Below, one piece after another: positions 1-5,180 of a DNA stretch of 5,180 bases. The first letter of the stretch is position 1, and every line of letters starts with the position of its first letter. A program made the translations under genes and the position numbers. The DNA lies in contig JBFMFH010000060.1 of assembly GCA_040752275.1 (NCBI GenBank), positions 1-5,180 of the forward strand, written 5' to 3'. The DNA is from JBFMFH01 sp040752275. Lineage in GTDB: Bacteria; Acidobacteriota; Vicinamibacteria; Vicinamibacterales; JAKQTR01. The notes beneath the pieces were generated by a model that did no database searches, was not told the DNA's origin, and saw only the letters and a list, made by a program, of their open reading frames with translations.

Positions 1-66
1 GATGTGATCCCGAGCGGGTGGCGCCGGACGGGCGCCCACCGCGGCCTGCAGCCGGAGGAGACAGGG

Positions 67-110
67 GACTCCGGGATGACTCCGGAAGGACTCCGGGAGG
101 ACTCCGGGAT
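67..110. repeat. Four tandem 11-bp repeats, GACTCCGGGAT type
   Basis: Four head-to-tail 11-bp copies run without gaps: GACTCCGGGAT (67-77), GACTCCGGAAG (78-88), GACTCCGGGAG (89-99) and GACTCCGGGAT (100-110). The first eight bases, GACTCCGG, are invariant. The period is not a multiple of three and no credible gene covers it, so it is non-coding as far as visible. Possible roles are a protein-binding array with one site per helical turn, or simple slippage-derived sequence. I cannot tell which. Confidence 0.8.
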
Positions 111-198
111 GAGACCCGCTCCAGAACGGGGGTGTTCAGGACGGGGGACCGTGGTGCTGCACAACAGGAGTGCTGGGCGAGGTTGGTCTGACACGATA

Positions 199-237
199 CG
201 AAGGGCGCCCGAAGACATACGCTTCGGGCGCCCTTCG
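199..237 (-). terminator. Strong hairpin behind the S8 protease gene, probable transcription terminator
   Basis: A perfect 16-bp inverted repeat (199-214 and 222-237) encloses a 7-nt loop (215-221). The arms are very GC-rich (CGAAGGGCGCCCGAAG). It starts about 55 nt after the protease stop codon at 293. No run of T follows it on the minus strand (TATCGTGTCAG) or on the plus strand, so it is not a textbook intrinsic terminator. A long GC stem at a gene end most likely stops transcription or protects the 3' end of the message. Being symmetric, it could also serve a convergent plus-strand transcript from outside the window. Confidence 0.55.
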
Positions 238-292
238 CTGTGTGCGGCCTCGCTGCCGATCGAGGCGCGGTCTTCGGGCCAACGTCTTGACC

Positions 293-2353
293 TCAGTTCC
301 CTCCCTCGTCATCGGGCGGAATGGAGTTGACCAGCACGTTGTTGGGCGCCACGGGCACATCCGCCATGTTGCCCCAGACCACGTTGTTGCCCCAGACGAT
401 GTTGTTGCCCCAGACGATGTTGTTGCCCCAGACGATGTTGTTGCCCCAGACGATGTTGTTGCCCCAGACGATGTTGTTACCCCAGACGATGTTGTTGCCC
501 CAGACGATGTTCTGAGCCCACGCCTCCGAGTTCATCAGGATCGAGTTGCCCCAGACGATGTTGTTGCCCCAGACGATGTTGTTCCCCCACACCAGCGCCT
601 CGCCGGTGGGCGACAGGGTGACCGGATCCACGGACGTTGTCACCCACGTGGCGCCGAGCGGCGCGGTCGTGTCGATGGCGGTCGCGAGATCGATGGCCCC
701 GACGGGGTTCAGACTCCCGACGCCCTGCAGCAGCGCCTCGAATCGAACGCCCGTCCCGTCGCTGAGCGGGCTGGCCGTATACATCAGGATGGCCTTGACG
801 GCGTTCGGCGTCAGCGGTGGTGCGTCCGGATGGGCGTTGCGGTGCGCCTGGATGACGAGCGCGGCCGACCCGCTGACGACCCCGGCGGCCATGCTGGTGC
901 CGCAAAGCGCGATGTACTTGGTGCCTCGCCGCAGCCTCGAGTACCGGCCATACAGCGTGCCGCCCCTGGCGGCGGCGCCCTTGAGCAGGTGACCAGGCGC
1001 CGCGATGTCCGGCTTGGCGAAGGCGTCGTACCACGATGGGCCCCGTGACGAGTACGGCGCGATCGTGTCGTCCGCTCTGGTCAGCGTGTCCTTGGTGTCG
1101 ACGGCGGCCACCGTGATCGCGGACGGCGAGTTGCCTGGCGAGAGGATGCCCGCGTAGCCATGCGTCTTGTTGACCTCTCCGTAGTTGCCGGCTGAGATCA
1201 CCACGACAATCCCGGCCCGGGTGCACTGCTCGACGGCCTGCACGAGCGGATCGGTCGCTGCCGATTCGTAGATCGGGTGACCGAGCGACATGTTGAGCAC
1301 GTCGATCCCGAGGGTGTCCTTGTTCGCCGCGGCGAACTCCAAGGCGGCGAGCACGGCCGAGGCGGAGCCCTCACCATTGTCGCCGAGGACCTTGAGGCCG
1401 ATGAGCCTGACCCCCGGCGCGACACCTCGCGTCGTCGCGTCCTCCGTGCCCGCACCCGCGATCAGACCGGCGATATGGGTGCCGTGGCCGTGCGGATCAA
1501 CCGGAGATCTGGCGGCTCCCCCCTGGGTGAAATCGTAGAACGCGGTGATCTGCGAGGCCAGCTCGGCGGTCGGGTCGATGCCCGTGTCCACGATGGCAAC
1601 GCCGACACCAGCACCGGTGTAGCTGGTGGTGTCCAGCACGCCCAATGCCGTGCGCAGCGAGTAGGTCAAGCCGGCAGGCTGTTCTGGCAGACTACCGACC
1701 CAGACCGTGGCATCGGTCGAGACGGATTCGATCCGCGGGTCGTCCTCCATCTCCTCCAGGAGGCCCGGGCGGAACTCGGCGAGGACGGCGTTGGTGCCGT
1801 AATACTCGGCGTGGAAGACACCGCCCGACTGGCGCAAGAACCGCTTGACGCGCGCCAGCTGGCCATCGACCTTGCCGACGCGGATGATGGCGCGTACGGG
1901 GGACAACGGGTCGCGCTCGATGGCTTTCTGCAGGGCCGCGTCGACCTTCCTCCGGCGTTCGGGCTGATCCTCGTCGTCCGGTGTGGCTGCGCTTGCCGCC
2001 AAGGCTTCCGGTGGGGGTACGCCCGGGATGACGGCGGATGGCGGCTCGGACGACCTCGCCTGGACGAGAGGTCCAGTTGTCGCGGTCGTGTCCACCTTCA
2101 CCCTCGCGGACCCACGGACGCGGGTGCGCATCGGGGCGACCTCAGGTGTGCGCGCCGCCACACTTCTGGTCGCCTCCGGGACGGAGACCGTCGTGGTGGT
2201 CGTCGGCGGGGTCGTATCCCGGCCTGGCTGCATGGCGGTCACGGCCAGGGCGAGTATCACGCTGGCACCCCAGATGAGCCGCCAGATCTTGCGGGCGGGT
2301 GGGCGCAGAGGAACTCCGGTTCCGTTGTTGGGATCGCTGTGCTGTGTGCCCAT
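293..2353 (-). CDS. S8 (subtilisin-family) serine protease with C-terminal NIVWGN hexapeptide repeats
   Basis: Predicted exported endopeptidase of 686 residues. Residues 21-41 form a basic-then-hydrophobic segment (RKIWRLIW, then SVILALAVTA), either a Sec signal with possible cleavage near A40 or an N-terminal anchor. Residues 45-130 are a Thr/Pro/Ala-rich, low-complexity linker. Residues about 152-219 resemble an inhibitor I9-type propeptide (RAIIRVG, then NAVLAEF, then DDPRIESVSTDA), which in this family folds the enzyme and is then cleaved off. The catalytic domain spans about 228-560 and is intact: Asp256 (IVDTGID), His290 (GHGTHIAG), oxyanion Asn390 (VISAGNYG) and Ser487 (CGTSMAAG). Residues 586-662 carry eleven xxVWGN hexapeptides, followed by a short acidic end (PPDDEGGN). 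The ATG at 2353 is chosen because a GAGAGGAAGG ribosome site lies just upstream and the export signal follows. The gene lies 210 nt behind the fusion gene on the same strand and is followed by a strong hairpin. Protease class is near certain; substrate and tail function are unknown. Confidence 0.96.
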   Translation of the reverse strand: MGTQHSDPNNGTGVPLRPPARKIWRLIWGASVILALAVTAMQPGRDTTPPTTTTTVSVPEATRSVAARTPEVAPMRTRVRGSARVKVDTTATTGPLVQARSSEPPSAVIPGVPPPEALAASAATPDDEDQPERRRKVDAALQKAIERDPLSPVRAIIRVGKVDGQLARVKRFLRQSGGVFHAEYYGTNAVLAEFRPGLLEEMEDDPRIESVSTDATVWVGSLPEQPAGLTYSLRTALGVLDTTSYTGAGVGVAIVDTGIDPTAELASQITAFYDFTQGGAARSPVDPHGHGTHIAGLIAGAGTEDATTRGVAPGVRLIGLKVLGDNGEGSASAVLAALEFAAANKDTLGIDVLNMSLGHPIYESAATDPLVQAVEQCTRAGIVVVISAGNYGEVNKTHGYAGILSPGNSPSAITVAAVDTKDTLTRADDTIAPYSSRGPSWYDAFAKPDIAAPGHLLKGAAARGGTLYGRYSRLRRGTKYIALCGTSMAAGVVSGSAALVIQAHRNAHPDAPPLTPNAVKAILMYTASPLSDGTGVRFEALLQGVGSLNPVGAIDLATAIDTTAPLGATWVTTSVDPVTLSPTGEALVWGNNIVWGNNIVWGNSILMNSEAWAQNIVWGNNIVWGNNIVWGNNIVWGNNIVWGNNIVWGNNIVWGNNVVWGNMADVPVAPNNVLVNSIPPDDEGGN
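368..598 (-). repeat. Tandem 18-bp repeat encoding NIVWGN hexapeptides
   Basis: Eleven in-frame 18-bp units encode the protease tail. Three are at 545-598 (ALVWGN, NIVWGN, NIVWGN) and eight at 368-511 (seven NIVWGN, then NVVWGN). They are split by a 33-bp spacer at 512-544 encoding SILMNSEAWAQ. Eight of the eleven units are identical at the DNA level (AACATCGTCTGGGGCAAC on the coding strand). The unit at 476-493 has one silent change (GGT for GGC), and the units at 368-385 and 581-598 are the divergent ends. The 18-bp period keeps the reading frame whatever the copy number. The array is part of the protein and is not an intergenic element. Confidence 0.97.
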
Positions 2354-2355
2354 GT

Positions 2356-2365
2356 CCTTCCTCTC
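2356..2365 (-). promoter_or_regulatory. Ribosome binding site of the S8 protease
   Basis: The minus strand reads GAGAGGAAGG followed by AC and then ATG at 2353. The GAGG/AGGA core sits at normal Shine-Dalgarno distance. This supports the ATG at 2353 as the start, which in turn places the membrane segment at residues 21-41. Confidence 0.7.
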
Positions 2366-2401
2366 ACTTGTCGGTCCCGACTGCCAGCAGACCGGCGTGC
2401 G

Positions 2402-2430
2402 TCCTCGAAGACTACAGACGCCTTCGAGGA
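2402..2430. promoter_or_regulatory. 9-bp perfect inverted repeat in the protease upstream region
   Basis: TCCTCGAAG (2402-2410) and CTTCGAGGA (2422-2430) are exact reverse complements separated by 11 nt. The dyad centre lies about 62 bp upstream of the protease start codon. The arm centres are 20 bp apart, about two helical turns, which would suit a dimeric regulator. As RNA it would be a leader hairpin. It overlaps the weak promoter candidate. The role is inferred from position and symmetry only. Confidence 0.3.
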
Positions 2431-2506
2431 AGCAAGCGCCAAGCCAGGCGGGCTCCCGAGGAAATCGACGGAATCAGGCCTGTTTCTGGCGGTTCTTGCC
2501 TGCGGT

Positions 2507-2529
2507 GTCCCGGGATGGTGCCCCGGGAC
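2507..2529 (-). terminator. Hairpin behind the fusion gene, possible terminator
   Basis: Perfect 8-bp arms GTCCCGGG (2507-2514) and CCCGGGAC (2522-2529) surround a 7-nt loop. The hairpin begins 34 nt after the fusion gene's TAA stop (2564-2566). No T-run follows on the minus strand. The position fits a transcript end, but the stem is short and such dyads arise by chance in GC-rich DNA. Confidence 0.3.
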
Positions 2530-2563
2530 GAGGCACCGTGCCCCACGGGTAGACAGCCTGCGG

Positions 2564-5180
2564 TTACGGGGTGTCGGCGGCCACGCCGTCGAACTCGTTC
2601 CAGAGCCGGACGACGTGATCGCGAAGTATCGCGGTGAACTCCGCGTATCTCGCCTCGAGGCTCGCGGCTGTCACGACGGGTGACGAGAGAGGGTGTCCGA
2701 AACGCATCCGGCTGCGCGCGCGTCCCCATGGCCGGAGCGACCCGACCTGGAAGCGTCGAGCCCGGGGCCAGACCTCATGGACGCCGTGAATCGCCACGGG
2801 CACGACCGGGACCTCGAGTTGAGTCGAGAGGATGGCGGCGCCCTTCTTGAACCGGCGAACGGTGCCGTCCGGCGACCGCTCGCCCTCCGGGAAGAGCACG
2901 AGGACCCGGCCGTGACGTAGGCCGAAGGCGCCCGCCTGCATGGCCCGGACGAGATTCGCATCCGGGTCGACGGGGACCACATTCATCCGCCGCGCCAGCC
3001 AGGCCATGAACGGCGTCCGGAAATACTCGCTCGCGCCGACGAAAAAGAGCCGCTTGAACAGCCGGTAGGGAAGGGCGCTGACGAGGATGAAGGCGTCGAG
3101 GTAGCTCTGGTGGTTGGGGCTCAGCAGGAACGGCCCCTCCTGCGGAATCTGGCGTCGGCCCGAGACCCGCAGGCCCATGAACAGCCACGCGAACAAGTAC
3201 GCGGCCTTCATGACGAGGAAGGCGAACGGGGCGAACAACGGCTTGGGATCGAGTACGGCGGCGAGTTCCGGATCGACCGACTCTTCGGCCAGCAGCCGGG
3301 CCCACGGATCGACCGTCGGGGCCACGATGCCGGGTCCGGGCGACGACTGTGCCGGCCGCACGGCTTCGACCAGCTCCCTTACGGTGTAGATCCGCTGGGC
3401 GACCTCGTCCGGCACCTCCCGTCCAAACCGGTGCTCGAGGCTCGAGAGCAACTCGACGCGCTCCATCGAGTCGAGACCGAGATCCAACTCCAGGTTCGCG
3501 CCCGGTGACACGATGCTGCCGGGCTTCGCCGCCCCGCGAATGGCAGCCAGGGCGGCCTCCACGTGCTGGCCGGCGGCCCAGAGTTGCTCCTCCTCCGTCC
3601 ACTCGGTCTGGGCCGCCGGGCGCTCGACGCGAGTGCCGCAATCGCGGTACATGCGCTCGATGGCATGGCGCTTCAGCTTGCGCGTCGTCGTGCGCGGCAG
3701 ATCGTCGAGCCACACATCGAAGCTCAAGACTCGCTTGTGATGTGGCAGGGCGAGTGAGAGGCCCTCGATGTCGAACCGGATGGCCTCGCGCGTGTTCACG
3801 ACGCGCCGCCCCCGGAGCACCTCCTGATCCGGAACGACGATCGCATGCAGGCGCTCCGCCGCCGGCTCACCGGGCAGGGACACGCCAAGCACGCAGACCT
3901 CCTTGATGAACGGCGACCGAGCCAGCTGGGCCTCGATCTCCTCAGGGTAGATGTTCTTCCCCGAGGCCAGCACGATCACGTCCTTCTTCCGACCGGTGAT
4001 GTGGAGCCGCCCGTCCCGGTCCAGGTATCCAAGGTCACCCGAATGGAGCCACCCGTCGCGTAGCGTCTCCGCCGTGGCGTCCGGCCGGTTGTGGTACCCG
4101 GCCATGACGATGGGACCCTTGATGAGCACCTCGCCATCCGGGTGTTCCCGTTCGCCGAGACCCTGGTCGTCGAGGATTCGAAGCTGGACACCCGGCAGCG
4201 GCTGGCCCACCGATTCGATATGCGGGTCTCCCTGACGGGTCACCGTGGCGGCACCCGAACACTCGGTGAGACCGTACGCCTGGACGATGTTGAAGCCCAG
4301 TCTGAAGAGATCGCGTCCGATGACCGGGTCGAAGCGCGAGCCGCCCGTCACCAGAATCCGTATGCGATCACCCAGCGCCCGGTGGGCCAGGCGGAACAGA
4401 ATCCGGCCGAGGTTGATTCCAAACCCACCGCGCAGCCACCCGTTGATCGTCAGCATGGCGCGAAAAAGCACACGCACCGGCAGGCGCGATGCACGGACCT
4501 GTTCGCTGACTCGCTGGTGCATCAGATAGAAGAACTGGGGAACCACGCAGACCGCGGTGATTCCCCGTTCCTGGAGTCCGCGCATCAGCTCGGAGGTGTT
4601 GACGGTCTCGAGAAAGACGATCCGGGCGCCGACAGTCAGAGGGATGAGCAGATTGGCGATCTGCGCCAGCGCGTGGAACAGGGGCAGCACCCCGAGGATG
4701 GCGTCCCGCTCGTCGATCGGCACGACTGTGAACGCCGCATCGCGCTCGGCTAGGAGATTCCCGTGCGTGAGCACGACGCCCTTCGGATCGCTCGTGGTGC
4801 CGGACGTGTAGAGAATGACCGCTGGGTCCTCCGGGCGCGCCGGACACGCACGGTCCAAGGGCCGTAGATGGCGACTGTCGTCGAGACTGCGGCAGTCGGC
4901 CGCCTGGCCGGCAGTCACCACGAGCAGCGGTGCCTCATGGCCGCTGCGCGTGGCCTCCCGCGCGGCACCTGAATGACGCGGGGAGGCGAACAGGATGCGT
5001 GATCCGCTATCGGCGACGACGGTTCGAATCTGCGCGGGGCTGTAGTTCGTGTCCAGTGGCACGGCCACCGCGCCGAGGCGCAGGAGGCCGAGGTAGATCC
5101 CAAGCCACCGCGCATCGTTCTCGGCGAGGATGGCACACCGGTCGCCGGGCCGACACCCGAGGTCCGCCGCGAAGGCGGCG
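2564..5180 (-). CDS. Acyl-activating enzyme / acyl carrier / PlsC-type acyltransferase fusion (5' end missing)
   Basis: At least 871 residues, open to the right edge; the true start is outside. Numbering is from the first full codon at 5177-5179. Residues 1 to about 510 are an AMP-forming acyl-CoA/acyl-ACP synthetase-type domain: YTSGTTSDPKG (124-134, phosphate loop), YGLTE (302-306), SGDLG (380-384), GRKKDVIVLASGKN (396-409), and a C-terminal lysine motif TTRKLKR near 498-504. Residues about 528-607 are a carrier domain, with LGLDSMERVEL placing the phosphopantetheine serine at 571. A hydrophobic segment (648-674) leads into a PlsC-like acyltransferase with HX4D (NHQSYLD, His690/Asp695), FPEGERS (763-769) and VPVVPVAIHG (790-799). 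Family knowledge predicts ATP-driven fatty acid activation and acyl transfer to a lysophospholipid or similar acceptor at the inner membrane; loading of the built-in carrier is inferred. The order is the reverse of E. coli Aas, which has the acyltransferase first. The GTG at 5068 is not the start: the frame continues upstream with typical family sequence (GDRCAILAENDARWLGIYLG). Confidence 0.93.
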   Translation of the reverse strand, partial: AAFAADLGCRPGDRCAILAENDARWLGIYLGLLRLGAVAVPLDTNYSPAQIRTVVADSGSRILFASPRHSGAAREATRSGHEAPLLVVTAGQAADCRSLDDSRHLRPLDRACPARPEDPAVILYTSGTTSDPKGVVLTHGNLLAERDAAFTVVPIDERDAILGVLPLFHALAQIANLLIPLTVGARIVFLETVNTSELMRGLQERGITAVCVVPQFFYLMHQRVSEQVRASRLPVRVLFRAMLTINGWLRGGFGINLGRILFRLAHRALGDRIRILVTGGSRFDPVIGRDLFRLGFNIVQAYGLTECSGAATVTRQGDPHIESVGQPLPGVQLRILDDQGLGEREHPDGEVLIKGPIVMAGYHNRPDATAETLRDGWLHSGDLGYLDRDGRLHITGRKKDVIVLASGKNIYPEEIEAQLARSPFIKEVCVLGVSLPGEPAAERLHAIVVPDQEVLRGRRVVNTREAIRFDIEGLSLALPHHKRVLSFDVWLDDLPRTTTRKLKRHAIERMYRDCGTRVERPAAQTEWTEEEQLWAAGQHVEAALAAIRGAAKPGSIVSPGANLELDLGLDSMERVELLSSLEHRFGREVPDEVAQRIYTVRELVEAVRPAQSSPGPGIVAPTVDPWARLLAEESVDPELAAVLDPKPLFAPFAFLVMKAAYLFAWLFMGLRVSGRRQIPQEGPFLLSPNHQSYLDAFILVSALPYRLFKRLFFVGASEYFRTPFMAWLARRMNVVPVDPDANLVRAMQAGAFGLRHGRVLVLFPEGERSPDGTVRRFKKGAAILSTQLEVPVVPVAIHGVHEVWPRARRFQVGSLRPWGRARSRMRFGHPLSSPVVTAASLEARYAEFTAILRDHVVRLWNEFDGVAADTP

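Larger units (their letters stand above)
1..292. other. Non-coding left flank downstream of the protease
   Basis: No convincing gene lies here. The open frames that cross it run through the hairpin at 199-237 and into the protease's 3' end in another frame, and they resemble no family. It contains the tandem 11-bp repeats (67-110), the strong hairpin (199-237) and a smaller bulged hairpin near the left edge: GGCGCC at 20-25 pairs with GGCGCC at 31-36, and GGT 17-19 with ACC 38-40 across a one-base bulge. No recognisable promoter, tRNA or other RNA was seen. The gene to the left is outside the window, so whether this region is its upstream or downstream flank is unknown. Confidence 0.6.
2354..2563. 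other. Intergenic region between the fusion gene and the protease
   Basis: This 210-nt gap holds two perfect inverted repeats, at 2402-2430 and 2507-2529, and the protease ribosome site. A protease promoter would be expected here, but none is convincing. The best minus-strand pair I found is TTGCTT (2430-2435) and TAGTCT (2409-2414), with a short 15-bp spacer and only about half the consensus bases matched, so it is not annotated as a promoter. The gap and hairpins make co-transcription of the two genes less likely but do not exclude it. Confidence 0.6.

Noticed and set aside
4..330. Plus-strand frame at the left edge, with a GGAGGAG motif at 54-60 ahead of an ATG at 76
   Set aside because: The product covers the 11-bp repeats, runs through the 16-bp hairpin and overlaps the protease 3' end. 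It has no recognisable domain, so the purine motif is probably chance.
368..598. CRISPR-like array
   Set aside because: The 18-bp units abut directly without unique spacers, keep the reading frame and encode a continuous protein tail.
170..1048. Plus-strand frame encoding repeated VAPDDV-type residues
   Set aside because: It is the antisense reading of the NIVWGN array and the protease's 3' half. It crosses the strong hairpin and resembles no family.
477..1226. Minus-strand frame of 249 codons inside the protease gene
   Set aside because: It is a shifted frame over the catalytic domain and repeats, with an Arg/His-rich product. The real frame holds His290, Asn390 and Ser487.
2354..2563. sRNA or riboswitch in the intergenic gap
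   Set aside because: Only two simple inverted repeats are visible. No known aptamer core or clear promoter-terminator pair was seen.
1277..2683. Long plus-strand frame of 468 codons
   Set aside because: It lies antisense to the protease N-terminal half and the fusion gene's 3' end. Long antisense frames are common in GC-rich genes, its product is Arg/Gly-rich with no domain, and the opposite strand carries complete family motifs.
2775..3713. Minus-strand frame of 312 codons inside the fusion gene
   Set aside because: It is a shifted frame of the carrier/PlsC region. The true frame carries LGLDSMERVEL, NHQSYLD and FPEGERS.
2564..5068. GTG at 5068 as the start of the fusion gene
   Set aside because: The frame stays open to the window edge, and the 37 residues upstream match the conserved N-terminal part of AMP-forming enzymes, so the gene is truncated by the window and does not start there.

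Overview
The window holds two genes on the minus strand. The first is the 3' part of a large lipid-metabolism fusion protein (2564 to the right edge, 5' end outside the window). The second is a complete secreted or membrane-anchored subtilisin-family serine protease (293-2353). No RNA gene, CRISPR array, insertion sequence or plus-strand gene can be supported. The DNA is GC-rich throughout. A subtilase ending in tandem NIVWGN hexapeptides is something I associate with Acidobacteriota, particularly the Vicinamibacteria, so that is my best guess for the source. This is inference from protein style only; there is no marker gene in the window.

Layout from right to left, in the direction of transcription: (1) 5180-2564, an AMP-forming acyl-activating domain, then an acyl/peptidyl carrier domain, then a PlsC-type acyltransferase in one chain. 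It looks like a self-contained machine that activates a fatty acid, may load it on its own carrier arm, and transfers it to a lipid acceptor. (2) A 210-nt intergenic stretch (2354-2563) with two perfect inverted repeats and a purine-rich ribosome binding site for the protease. (3) 2353-293, the S8 protease: N-terminal membrane segment, Thr/Pro-rich linker, I9-like propeptide, full catalytic domain with Asp/His/Ser and oxyanion Asn, and a C-terminal tail of eleven VWGN hexapeptides. (4) A non-coding left flank (1-292) with a 16-bp perfect hairpin behind the protease gene and four tandem 11-bp repeats.

Nothing links the two proteins functionally. The spacing and the hairpin between them suggest separate transcripts. 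The most unusual element is the protease's hexapeptide array, which is nearly uniform at the DNA level. The AMP-binding/carrier/PlsC fusion and the 11-bp repeat cluster also merit attention.
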